This document shows positions 42,471-50,901 of a stretch of 64,000 nt of DNA, one piece after another. The stretch is from a virus. The stretch is from IMG/VR virus record IMGVR_UViG_3300035698_022014, positions 1 through 64,000 of that record; one strand, given 5' to 3'. The notes below the pieces were generated by a model. It saw only the letters and a list, made by a program, of their open reading frames with translations. It ran no database searches and was not told the origin of the DNA. Each line of letters opens with the position of its first letter. Within the stretch, counting starts at the first letter, position 1. Made by a program: the position numbers and the translations under genes.

Positions 42471-43088
42471 CTATTCTTGTGCCCACTCTGGGATTGAGCT
42501 GTATGGACTGTCCGGATCCGCTTCCATCACGAACTTCAAACAATCTGCATCGATCATGTTGTCTTTGTGTGGTTTGATGTACTTGCCCATCATTCCACCC
42601 TTCTCAATGCACTTTGGACTCATAACCAAAGTCGTTGTTTTCGGAATGCTTGCTTGATGAACGATCCCATTAGACTCGATTTGAGTATTCTTAAATACCT
42701 TATTCATCCGTTCCAACAGCGGTCCAATATTCTTCTGTAAGAGAGGTTCGCCACCCGTCATTACAAGAACCATTTGCTTTTTAATTCCCAGAACCGGATC
42801 ATGCAAAGTCCAATTAGGACGATTTATTCCTTTGTCTGAATAGAATTTGTCTATTGCTGTTTCTATGTGAGCATCAATCTCATCGAACGTCATCCAATCA
42901 CCATCATCAAAGAACGTGTCACAAAAACTACATGCTAGATTACATTTTGCTAATCTAACAAAGAAAGCTGGTTCACCTCGGAACGGCCCTTCTCCTTGTA
43001 AAGTCATGAACATCGATGTGACGAATAATTTGTGTTCTTCTACGTCCTTAAAATATTTCTGTCCTACTATCTCGTTTTGCCCAAACAT
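42471..43088 (-). CDS. queE: 7-carboxy-7-deazaguanine synthase QueE, N-terminal part (radical SAM), interrupted by TAG
   Basis: Motifs: MTLQGEGPFRGEPAFFVRL at the N-terminus, the iron-sulphur cysteines in CNLACSFCD, VMTGGEPLLQ and SPKCIEKGG, all diagnostic of QueE. It converts 6-carboxytetrahydropterin to 7-carboxy-7-deazaguanine. The frame stops at TAG after PEWAQE, where relatives continue; the rest lies in the same frame at 42204-42434. A single base change from a Tyr codon would explain it. AAGGAC precedes the ATG at 43088. Catalytic residues are in this part, but SAM-enzyme folding probably needs the end. Confidence 0.88.
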   Translation of the reverse strand: MFGQNEIVGQKYFKDVEEHKLFVTSMFMTLQGEGPFRGEPAFFVRLAKCNLACSFCDTFFDDGDWMTFDEIDAHIETAIDKFYSDKGINRPNWTLHDPVLGIKKQMVLVMTGGEPLLQKNIGPLLERMNKVFKNTQIESNGIVHQASIPKTTTLVMSPKCIEKGGMMGKYIKPHKDNMIDADCLKFVMEADPDSPYSSIPEWAQE

Positions 43089-43246
43089 GTATAATTGTCC
43101 TTATTTATTGAGTGTTAAATTTTCATCGATCAGTTGAAACTGTGTGTGGTTCACTTTACGGTGCGCCACGAGAACAGTCATAACATCTTATATTTTGTTT
43201 CTGTTGTACTTTTATCTGAATAGGTTACAATTTTTGTTAGATGTGA

Positions 43247-43834
43247 TTAGGATCCAAGACGCTCAATCGCATCGCGTGGCGCTTCCCAATCCCACCGCGA
43301 TTTGATAGGAAGAGTTTCATGGCCACTGTCAATCTTACTGTTTGCATCTGCAAAGGCTGTTTGTTTATCTACTTCGCACATTGAATCGTTGCGGTTGTGC
43401 TCATATACACGTACGCGCTCTACGTAACAGCGTCCGTCCGTTACCTTATATACGTAATGGTTGACGTGTTCCCAGATAAACAGTGAGCTCATTTCCATAG
43501 ATACGCCGCTTGGCAATACTCGCAACGTGCCAAGTATGCCACCAGGTGCTGTCAGTTCAGACGTGATTTGTCCAAGTCTCGGATCGTCGGCAGGAAGGAC
43601 TGTGACATGATCGAAGTAGTATTCGAGGAACTGTTTGACAGGACCAAGTTCGCCAAACGGAACGATCCATCCATGTTGATCAATTTCTCCTGCAAATGTA
43701 AACTCAACTTCACGATCATATCCGTGAACACTTGCACAGTCGCCAGGTGTCCCGTCAGGATTCTTGTCAAAATATTGTGCATGACCACATGGAAGGTACT
43801 TAAATACCTTCGTCGCCTTAATCTGTATTGCCAT
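43247..43834 (-). CDS. queD: 6-carboxy-5,6,7,8-tetrahydropterin synthase QueD (195 aa)
   Basis: KVFKYLPCGHAQYF supplies the first zinc His; GDCASVHGYD has the catalytic Cys and second His (HGH in E. coli QueD reads HGY here, so one zinc ligand differs); GEIDQHGWIVPFGELGPVKQFLEYYFDHVTVL is the family's conserved core in outline. It makes 6-carboxytetrahydropterin from the FolE product, the second step to 7-deazaguanine. The C-terminal ~50 residues (VRVYEHNRND...) go beyond the E. coli enzyme (121 aa). AAAGGAG precedes the ATG. It heads the queD-queE-prt-folE order. Confidence 0.85.
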   Translation of the reverse strand: MAIQIKATKVFKYLPCGHAQYFDKNPDGTPGDCASVHGYDREVEFTFAGEIDQHGWIVPFGELGPVKQFLEYYFDHVTVLPADDPRLGQITSELTAPGGILGTLRVLPSGVSMEMSSLFIWEHVNHYVYKVTDGRCYVERVRVYEHNRNDSMCEVDKQTAFADANSKIDSGHETLPIKSRWDWEAPRDAIERLGS

Positions 43835-43905
43835 TGTAATTACTCCTTTGATAGTCGGTCGGAGTGTTTAGAGAGGGTCGATCCGTAGTCCTCTTGTTTG
43901 ATCTA

Positions 43906-44364
43906 TTATACACCAACGCCGTAGTTGACATCAACAAAATTGTCGGAGATAGACGTGCCGTAATATCTATACCAACGAGGTTTAGATTGGATTCGTTCGA
44001 CGACTCTTGCTACATTCACAGCGAGATCTACACTGTTAGGAACCCAATCTTGCCACAGGCCCTCAGCTCGTTGAAACACTGTCCAATCTATCACCCTTTC
44101 TTCTGGTTTCATGTTGTAACCACGTTTACGCAACTCGGCAACGAGGCTATGGTACCTGTTAAAAAGATACAGGCCTTTGTCATAGTGAAAGGTTACGTGT
44201 CCCTTATTTAGCGTATAATTCTTAGGGATTCGTCCTTTGACTAGTCCACTTTTTGAGTCTAATGTGCGTCTCAGAGATGCATTGACCATAGGCAATTCCC
44301 TATATTCAGCCATTGCATGTTGGTCTGTCAGTTTCGACGGAGGTATCACATTAATTCTTGTCAT
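43906..44364 (-). CDS. denV: DenV, pyrimidine dimer DNA glycosylase (T4 endonuclease V)
   Basis: From ATG 44364 the protein starts MTRIN and continues DQHAMAEYRELPMV, matching T4 endonuclease V with catalytic Thr2 and Glu23 in place. KGHVTFHYDKGLYLFNRYHSLVAELRKRGYN and KPRWYRYYG are also conserved. It excises UV-induced pyrimidine dimers (glycosylase plus AP lyase). 152 residues against 138. A UV repair enzyme fits a phage living in sunlit surface water or soil. It lies between queD and a small gene before gene 43. Confidence 0.94.
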   Translation of the reverse strand: MTRINVIPPSKLTDQHAMAEYRELPMVNASLRRTLDSKSGLVKGRIPKNYTLNKGHVTFHYDKGLYLFNRYHSLVAELRKRGYNMKPEERVIDWTVFQRAEGLWQDWVPNSVDLAVNVARVVERIQSKPRWYRYYGTSISDNFVDVNYGVGV

Positions 44365-44365
44365 T

Positions 44366-44551
44366 TTAACAATTCCAAAGGTAAGTAGTGTCCGAATACT
44401 GGGTTTTGAGAACGTCTTCTGACATTCTATCAATCATATTTGCTTCTCCTTGAATATCGCCTTCAAGTTGTACAGTGTCAACGTAATGCTCCATCGCTTT
44501 TTTGATGGTCTCAAGTTGGTTGGTGTCCATCTCAATGATAATTTTACTCAT
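44366..44551 (-). CDS. Small acidic protein of unknown function (61 aa)
   Basis: ATG 44551 (MSKIIIEMDTNQLETIKKAMEHYV) has AAGGGG 8 bases upstream; the frame stays open to 44608 but those codons lack a ribosome site. The pattern is a short beta strand followed by an amphipathic helix and an acidic end. The stop is one base from denV's start. No family is recognised. Confidence 0.55.
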   Translation of the reverse strand: MSKIIIEMDTNQLETIKKAMEHYVDTVQLEGDIQGEANMIDRMSEDVLKTQYSDTTYLWNC

Positions 44552-44609
44552 TGTATGCCCCTTGTTGGTGTTGCTCGTACTAATAGTGTATGTGCAACCT
44601 GGAGCCATG

Positions 44610-46418
44610 TCAAGCGAAAAAGTCTTCCAATGTGTCCACCTTTGTGGCAGACCACCCCAATGAATCGAGAATGTTTTGAATTGGATCTAAGAACACTTTT
44701 GAGAACTGTTTCTCTCTATCAACGTAAATGTCTATTTCCATTTCTGTGGGAGGACTCTCAATGAACGAGATTATATTTTCGCGAAGAGGATTCGGCAGCT
44801 TCAAATACACAAACTTGATCTTGTCTCCTGACTGTATTAGGGGATAACGGTTAACGAGGTCATTATCCACAGTCCACTTGTTTGATAGAAGACAACCACG
44901 GATGTGAATTGGACAGGCCTTCTTGTATATCGTTCTTGGATCTGCATAGCCATCCACGTCGTTGGTTCCAGAGACCTTGGCTATATGCTGAACAGGCAGA
45001 CTAAAAAACTCCTCCTTGAAGTCTCTTATAAATTCCTGAGTCTCAGATTCACCTTGTGTGACAATAATCTTAAACGCCTCAAAGAACTTCTTTCTACAAA
45101 TTTCAGGCGTAGAGCTTCTTGCTGCATCAATGCCCGTGACAGACACTTTTGGCTCATCATAGTGAACACCCTCGCTGTTAAGGACATTTAAGATGTATCG
45201 CTTCTTTGCAACAAAGATGGCTTTGTCTGCAATCTTTTCACGCTTCATTTTCATTGCGTTACGATATGCGCCCATTCTTTCAGCTAAATCATCATATGCA
45301 TCATCAAGCAACGGTTCAATCTTTTCTTTACATACCTTATCAATAAAAGACTCGCCTTGCTCGCGCGTAACATTGACGGTTCCAAACACCTTTTCTACAA
45401 GCGGACCAAGATTGACATACACGCTGTCTGTATCACAATACACACAATAATCAACGTCTGTTGTTTTGAGCACCTTGTTCACATACAAGTTAATTGCCTG
45501 TGCGGCCCATTTTGTGGATAGCTGTCCTGATGTTGTGATTCCCTCTGCCATGTCACTAATATAGTAGATGAAAAATGCATTGGCTGTACTCCCATAAAGT
45601 CCGTTCATTAGAATCTTGATAGACATTTGACTGTTGTGTAGCTGGGTTATCAGCTTTTTCAATCGTACAATTTCGTCTTTCGTTGTTGCTGTCTCAAGCT
45701 CAGACTCAGCTATAAGCATGTTTACTTTGATCTCTGCACGCTCGTCGTAGTAGCCTTGAATGATCTGAGGAATGATCCCCTCACGTTCTTTGGAGAAGCA
45801 CGCTCCATTTGCTGCTACTGCATATTTGGTTGTGTTTCTGTATTTCCCATCAAGTACAATCTGCTGTGACACATCTTCTTTTACGTTGTGTTGATACGTT
45901 TCTGGTGACATGTTGTATTGCATCATTAAGTGTGGATAGAGGCTGTTAAGGTCAAAGGACACAACCCAATCCTTCATTCCCTTTTGTGGATCCTTTACAT
46001 ATCCACCAACGATACTCGTTGCACGTTGCTCAGATGTGGACTTGACGAATGGTACACGTCCTTGATCCATTAGAGCTCTGAATATAGTTGTGTCCCACAG
46101 TCCCACAGTTCCAAACGCCTCGTTAAAATTCACACCACTCTTGTATGCAACAGTAAACGACAGTGCGAGAAGGGCTGCTTGTTCTTCGAACATCTCAACA
46201 AGTCTAGTATCATATAAGTTGTAATCTAATCCAAGCTGATGATATTCGCGATCAGCAAGATCGGAATACTTGCGATGCATTTCAAGCAACTGCTTGTCTG
46301 TTAGGTCTTTCATATCTTCCATAGAGTCTCCAAGATTGGTTATTTTTTTGTAGAAGGGGGAACCACAGTACAACGGAACATCAATTCTGACGCTTAACAG
46401 AAATTGTAATAGACGCAA
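44610..46418 (-). CDS. 43: DNA polymerase gp43, C-terminal part (exonuclease III motif and polymerase domain)
   Basis: Family B polymerase motifs: exo III YNLYD (~66-70), motif A VVSFDLNSLYPHLM (Asp156), motif B KILMNGLYGS, motif C YCDTDSVYV, and a C-terminal LEDFFA clamp-binding tail. Residues 1-38 (LRLLQFLLSVRIDVPLYCG...) have no counterpart in other gp43 proteins. It is in the +1 frame relative to 46420-47466, two bases away; the first possible start is TTG 46418 without a ribosome site. Either the two ORFs are one gene with a one-base indel, or the enzyme is split as in some Aeromonas T4-like phages. Confidence 0.88.
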   Translation of the reverse strand: MRLLQFLLSVRIDVPLYCGSPFYKKITNLGDSMEDMKDLTDKQLLEMHRKYSDLADREYHQLGLDYNLYDTRLVEMFEEQAALLALSFTVAYKSGVNFNEAFGTVGLWDTTIFRALMDQGRVPFVKSTSEQRATSIVGGYVKDPQKGMKDWVVSFDLNSLYPHLMMQYNMSPETYQHNVKEDVSQQIVLDGKYRNTTKYAVAANGACFSKEREGIIPQIIQGYYDERAEIKVNMLIAESELETATTKDEIVRLKKLITQLHNSQMSIKILMNGLYGSTANAFFIYYISDMAEGITTSGQLSTKWAAQAINLYVNKVLKTTDVDYCVYCDTDSVYVNLGPLVEKVFGTVNVTREQGESFIDKVCKEKIEPLLDDAYDDLAERMGAYRNAMKMKREKIADKAIFVAKKRYILNVLNSEGVHYDEPKVSVTGIDAARSSTPEICRKKFFEAFKIIVTQGESETQEFIRDFKEEFFSLPVQHIAKVSGTNDVDGYADPRTIYKKACPIHIRGCLLSNKWTVDNDLVNRYPLIQSGDKIKFVYLKLPNPLRENIISFIESPPTEMEIDIYVDREKQFSKVFLDPIQNILDSLGWSATKVDTLEDFFA

Positions 46419-46419
46419 A

Positions 46420-47466
46420 CTAGACAGAAAGTCCTCTACGTTGGATCTCTTCTAGTAAAACATCCCTTCGTTTTACATACGTTTCCCCATCTGTCAGTAT
46501 ATCGTCGGGGAGGTCGTGTGATATTTTTACGTCCTTGGCCCCGTCAGAAATGAATCGGTGAGTATCGACTTTGTTTCCGTGTGCCTCATAAGAAAGCTTC
46601 TTTGTCCCCAGCACGACTGCAGCGACGTTGTCGAGCTTATATGACTGCATCGTGCCATATTTGTATCCAAACTTCTTAAACGTATTCATGTAATCAACGA
46701 TACTGATACCACTAATTACATATGTTTTTTGCATCTTCTTGAACATCTCAAATGACCGTTCACGAACGTGGCCCCATGGTGAGAGTCGTTTGACAGCAGC
46801 CATTCCGAGTATGTTTTCAATTCTCTTCACAATGTACGCGATGTCAAATAGCTCGACGTTCCATCCTGTGACGACATCTGGATAGTCACTGCACCACAAA
46901 TCGACAAACCTGTTCAGCATGTCGTACTCTGATTCACATTTGTGGTACTTGATTAATGACGGATCGATTCCTGTAACGGTCTTTTCTGGATCGTAGTCTT
47001 TTGTACCGAACATGTAGTAGTTGGATGATTTAGATGATTTAATTGCAACAGACGTAATCTCGTTGTCCGCATTCTCCATATCAGGCTTTTTCTTGCTGAT
47101 ATCTACCTCAATATCGAAAGTAAAGATGTTGATCAGCGAAGGATCAAAATCAATTGTACCAGGATACATGTCATATGTGAAAGATGCGACGTAATTGGTA
47201 TTGCCACACATGATCATGTTTTGGACGTCTTTATATCTCTCTACAAATTCTGTTGCGCCCTTCATGCTATCACATTGGATAGACTTCAATGGCTTGTCAC
47301 CTATTAACGATACGTGCGATGGCTTTTGATCCCCATTCTGTCGATCCTCTACATAGAATGTAGGCTGATATTTGACCTTCTTGTAGAACCGTTTGCCGTT
47401 GTCATAACCTGTCCATAGTATATCATTTCCATACCGTTCGATCTTTGTATACATCGTGCTGCTCAT
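46420..47466 (-). CDS. 43: DNA polymerase gp43, N-terminal part (exonuclease I and II motifs)
   Basis: 348 residues with exo I FTFDIEVD (Asp118, Glu120) and exo II VTGWNVELFDIAY (Asp208). Up to about residue 298 (YKLDNVAAVVLGTKKLSYEAHGN) it follows gp43 closely. Residues ~299-348 (DTHRFISDGAKDVK...RRGLSV) are extra, and continue in the other frame with ~38 more extra residues before gp43 resumes. So a ~90-residue insertion lies between exo II and exo III and carries a frame change. AAGGAT precedes the ATG at 47466. Exonuclease activity needs both parts. Confidence 0.88.
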   Translation of the reverse strand: MSSTMYTKIERYGNDILWTGYDNGKRFYKKVKYQPTFYVEDRQNGDQKPSHVSLIGDKPLKSIQCDSMKGATEFVERYKDVQNMIMCGNTNYVASFTYDMYPGTIDFDPSLINIFTFDIEVDISKKKPDMENADNEITSVAIKSSKSSNYYMFGTKDYDPEKTVTGIDPSLIKYHKCESEYDMLNRFVDLWCSDYPDVVTGWNVELFDIAYIVKRIENILGMAAVKRLSPWGHVRERSFEMFKKMQKTYVISGISIVDYMNTFKKFGYKYGTMQSYKLDNVAAVVLGTKKLSYEAHGNKVDTHRFISDGAKDVKISHDLPDDILTDGETYVKRRDVLLEEIQRRGLSV

Positions 47467-47517
47467 TATATATCCTTATGTGCGGATTCTTCATTATACG
47501 TCAAAACGTATGAAAGA

Positions 47518-49248
47518 TCAATTGCCATCATCTGCTGATTCGGCTACTTGTGTGAAATTCTTTACCTTCTCAAACTTGAGATGGCGGTCAAATCGCTCTG
47601 TGAAAGCATCGCCACGATGGGTAATGACAAAGATGTTATCATTTGCGTTCAACCTCTTGAGGATCTCAAGGAGTGAATCGACTCCTTGTGCGTCGCTACC
47701 ACTGTCGAGTATTTCGTCCAGAATTAACAGGTTGGTTGATACACTGTTTCTTAGTTTCGATAATGCTCTCCATGAGAACAACAAGCTCAGGTTAATTCTC
47801 ATCTTTTCGCCTTCTGAAAAGGAGCCGAACGAAAATGTATCACGGAATCTACTTTTTATCACTTCATTGAAATTCTCGTCAAGATTAAAGTCTACAAACA
47901 ACTCGAACCCTGAAAGATACTGGTTGATTAACGTGTTCATTATAGGAATGTAGGTCCTGACAATGCTTGTCTTGATTCCTCCATCCTTTAACATCGTTGC
48001 TACAACACCAAGAGTCTCTCTTTGTTCGTACAAATCTGTCTGAACACCTTCCAAACCTGTCAAACTTGCTGCATATTCAACAATTCTACTTTGATCGATC
48101 TCCTCAACGTCCCTTTCAGCAGATTGTAGCTCTTCCTTGATGTTGTTTAGTTGACTGATGACCATCTTGACTGACAGACGGCATTCGCTTGCCTTGGTAT
48201 GCAATTTCTGAATATCATCTTCTACGACAGATATTTCTTCTAATCGCTGTTCCAGTGTAGTTTTTTTGTTTTGAAGTTGGACAATGCCATTTCCAAGTTC
48301 AACACCTTTGTTTGTTTTCTCCTCAACAACAGTCCGTTTGAATTCGTGTTCGATCCCCTGCTTGCAGGTAGGACAGTTGTCATGTACAGAGTAAAAGTCA
48401 ATCTCTTTTTCAAACGCCCTTTGCTTTGTGTCAAGGTCGTAAATCAATTCTTTGACTTTTTCGTGTGATGTCTTCTGTTTGGACTTATCACTTATCGTTG
48501 TTCCTAGTTCTGTAATATTCGTCTCATATCCTTCTATCTCAACTTTGTCACGCTCTATTGTAGTCAGATATTCCGAGACTCTCAGTTTGAGCTTATCAAC
48601 CTCTGTTAATTTGAGTTTTCGGATCTCTGCATTGTGCTCTTTGGCGGATGTGATTTTCATCTTCAGCAAATCAACAGAGTGGTTGTTGTCTGATATAAGT
48701 GTCTTGTTTGAGGATATGCGATCCTTTAGCAGCGTGTTCATCGTACTAAACACTTGAATATCGAGGAGATCTTCGATTATTTCCCTTCGTTGACCTGTAG
48801 GAAGGTCCATGAACGGGACGTACGTTGCACTTCCCAAGATTACAATTTGCGTAAATGACTTGTAGGTCATTTTGAGAATAGACTGTTCCAAATAATCCTG
48901 ATAGTCTTTTGAGGCTGCATCCTTGTTGAGAAGCACACCATCCTTGAGGACCTCAAATATGTTTGGTTTGATTCCTCTGCGAATTGTGTAGTCACTCGAC
49001 CCTATTGAGAATTCAATTTCAACAAGCATGTCCTTTTGATTGACAGAATTGACAAGCTGTGGTTTGTTTATTTTTCTGAAACTACGACCATACAACACAA
49101 AAACAATTGCTTCAATCATCGTTGACTTGCCTGCACCATTACTACCTGACAGCAACGTGGTCTTCACGTCCGTGAAGTTAATCTCAATAAATTGGTTTCC
49201 GACAGAAAGGATGTTTTTATATCTAATATTCTTAAAGTGAATGTGCAT
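47518..49248 (-). CDS. 46: Recombination endonuclease subunit gp46 (Rad50/SbcC-like)
   Basis: 576 residues (T4 560). Walker A GSNGAGKST at 35-43, long coiled coils flanking a zinc-hook CPTC at 292-295, ABC signature FSFGSFSEGEKMRINLS and Walker B LLILDEILD near the C-terminus. With gp47 it resects DNA ends for recombination-dependent replication and helps degrade host DNA. The ATG overlaps the gp47 stop by one base. It is next to gene 43, unlike in T4, where 46/47 lie elsewhere in the early region. Confidence 0.95.
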   Translation of the reverse strand: MHIHFKNIRYKNILSVGNQFIEINFTDVKTTLLSGSNGAGKSTMIEAIVFVLYGRSFRKINKPQLVNSVNQKDMLVEIEFSIGSSDYTIRRGIKPNIFEVLKDGVLLNKDAASKDYQDYLEQSILKMTYKSFTQIVILGSATYVPFMDLPTGQRREIIEDLLDIQVFSTMNTLLKDRISSNKTLISDNNHSVDLLKMKITSAKEHNAEIRKLKLTEVDKLKLRVSEYLTTIERDKVEIEGYETNITELGTTISDKSKQKTSHEKVKELIYDLDTKQRAFEKEIDFYSVHDNCPTCKQGIEHEFKRTVVEEKTNKGVELGNGIVQLQNKKTTLEQRLEEISVVEDDIQKLHTKASECRLSVKMVISQLNNIKEELQSAERDVEEIDQSRIVEYAASLTGLEGVQTDLYEQRETLGVVATMLKDGGIKTSIVRTYIPIMNTLINQYLSGFELFVDFNLDENFNEVIKSRFRDTFSFGSFSEGEKMRINLSLLFSWRALSKLRNSVSTNLLILDEILDSGSDAQGVDSLLEILKRLNANDNIFVITHRGDAFTERFDRHLKFEKVKNFTQVAESADDGN

Positions 49249-50309
49249 TATAGATTCAAAGCCTCCTGATAGAGATCATCGACTACGGTCTTGATCTTTG
49301 TTTTGTTGATTTTTGTGTCAACCAAATCTATGTATGTGTGCATCACATCTTTGGTATCTTTTGCTCCATCCATCACAACATCAACGCCAACATCAGAAAG
49401 ATTTAAGACGTCCTCTACAGCTTTAACATCTGCAGCATTGCTATCATTGAGACGATTCATGAACACATCATACAAGTATGGATTGGTGCGATTCTTTACC
49501 ATTACCTTGACATAACAACCGTCTAGCATTGATAGATCAAGAGATGTAATCTCATCAATTGTCAAATCTGAATCATCATACTCAAGCTTGTGGTGTATTG
49601 TCGACTCATTAGCAACAAATGTCAACTCTCTTGTTTCACAATCAAGTAAGTAGAATCCACGACGTGAGTTATAATCAGACCAACTCATTTCATATTGAGC
49701 GCCGAGATAACGTACATTGCCGTATTGGGAAGGGTGATGAAAATGTCCTGAAAACACAGACTCAAAGTGGCTAAACTTTTTGTGATCGTCACCGTGATCA
49801 CTGACGAACCCTTTCATCATCTCAAAGCCTTTTAGTTCGAAATGACCCATCAAAATGTGAGCTGTTGAATGTTCAATAGCGTTCATCGAGTATGCATAGT
49901 TCTCCTTTACAAGCCATGGACACATCATTATCCGCGTCTGATCAAACTTGAGCTCGACAGGATCCTTCTCATAGACATGAATGTTTTTATACTCTTTTAA
50001 CAGCAAAGACGACGAATTCACATCGTTTGTTGTTGTATATGTAGTATCGTGATTGCCAAGTATTGTGTGCATGGTAATATTCTGATCGCGTAGCACATCG
50101 AAAAAGAATTCCTTGCTACGCTTCAGTGTTCCAAAGCTGATATATTTTCTACGGTCAAACACGTCCCCAAGGTGCAGGACCGTATCCACTCCATGTTTAG
50201 CCAATGTTGGAAAAAACGTATCTGTGAAGAATTTAGATTGGTGATCAAGGAAGATCTTCGAATCGTTTCTCACGCCAAAATGTGTATCGTTAAGTAGCGC
50301 TACCTTCAT
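49248..50309 (-). CDS. 47: Recombination endonuclease subunit gp47 (Mre11/SbcD-like)
   Basis: 353 residues (T4 339). Metallophosphoesterase motifs: LLNDTHFG (Asp8, His10), HLGDVFDRR, ILGNHD and GHFELKG / SGHFHHP. It supplies the nuclease of the gp46/47 complex, which makes 3' single strands for UvsX and UvsY. It starts 3 bases after the gp55 stop, so late sigma factor and recombination nuclease are in one transcript. Confidence 0.95.
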   Translation of the reverse strand: MKVALLNDTHFGVRNDSKIFLDHQSKFFTDTFFPTLAKHGVDTVLHLGDVFDRRKYISFGTLKRSKEFFFDVLRDQNITMHTILGNHDTTYTTTNDVNSSSLLLKEYKNIHVYEKDPVELKFDQTRIMMCPWLVKENYAYSMNAIEHSTAHILMGHFELKGFEMMKGFVSDHGDDHKKFSHFESVFSGHFHHPSQYGNVRYLGAQYEMSWSDYNSRRGFYLLDCETRELTFVANESTIHHKLEYDDSDLTIDEITSLDLSMLDGCYVKVMVKNRTNPYLYDVFMNRLNDSNAADVKAVEDVLNLSDVGVDVVMDGAKDTKDVMHTYIDLVDTKINKTKIKTVVDDLYQEALNL

Positions 50310-50312
50310 ACA

Positions 50313-50831
50313 TTATTCCTCACGTTTTTTAGCTTTTGCTTTATCTCTTGCAAGTTTATCCTCAAAGTCACCAATGAAGGTGTCAATGTAATCTGCATCG
50401 AGACTTAGGTTCATTCCTATCTCGCCGCCACCGACGTGCGTTTCGCCCATCGCAAGCAGTGCCTGTGAGGACTTGAGTTTAGTGTAAAGGAATTTCTTCT
50501 CTTTTGCGATTCGACGTAAAAAAGCGAACCAAATGATCTGAGTGAAATATGCAAACGGATTACTCGATTTAGCTGCATCGAAATTCTCGATGTATAGCAG
50601 TGAGTTTTCTATTCCATCCATAACCATGTCCTCTCTGAACGCGTATCCTGAGAAGTTAGGCTTTGATGATAGTCGGTTGGAAATGTGGTAAATACACTCT
50701 CCAAGATAATTAGGAACAACAGGGAGCTGCTTACCTGCATCTCTCGCATCTTGACAGTTCTTCTTGTGTAGAATTAGCGCTTCGAGAAAGTCAGGATTGT
50801 TGACGTAGTTTCTCTTTTTTCTCTTTTCCAT
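50313..50831 (-). CDS. 55: Late transcription sigma factor gp55
   Basis: 172 residues (T4 185). The core FREDMVMDGIENSLLYIENFDAAKSSNPFAYFTQIIWFAFLRRI (in outline) is the gp55 region-2-like segment that recognises the late promoter box, and the C-terminus is charged with a clamp-binding role in T4. gp55 redirects host RNA polymerase to TATAAATA-type promoters, several of which are in this window. Upstream, a strong hairpin isolates it from the PARP-like gene. Confidence 0.92.
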   Translation of the reverse strand: MEKRKKRNYVNNPDFLEALILHKKNCQDARDAGKQLPVVPNYLGECIYHISNRLSSKPNFSGYAFREDMVMDGIENSLLYIENFDAAKSSNPFAYFTQIIWFAFLRRIAKEKKFLYTKLKSSQALLAMGETHVGGGEIGMNLSLDADYIDTFIGDFEDKLARDKAKAKKREE

Positions 50832-50848
50832 TTTGTACCCTCTGATAG

Positions 50849-50885
50849 TTACAGCGGTGTGGACAGAACGCCCACACCGCTGTAA
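50849..50885 (-). terminator. Perfect 14-bp hairpin between the PARP-like gene and gene 55
   Basis: TTACAGCGGTGTGG pairs with CCACACCGCTGTAA across a 9-base loop, 17 bases past the PARP-like stop. There is no T-run on the minus strand, so it may stop RNA polymerase only partly or act as an mRNA 3'-end stabiliser. It separates a late gene from an upstream-regulated one. Confidence 0.6.
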
Positions 50886-50901
50886 TTGTTGGTTTAATTG
50901 T

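Noticed and set aside
46304-46572. Intein in gene 43
   Set aside because: The insertion lacks Cys/Ser at its start, a TxxH block and a His-Asn end, and is only about 90 residues.
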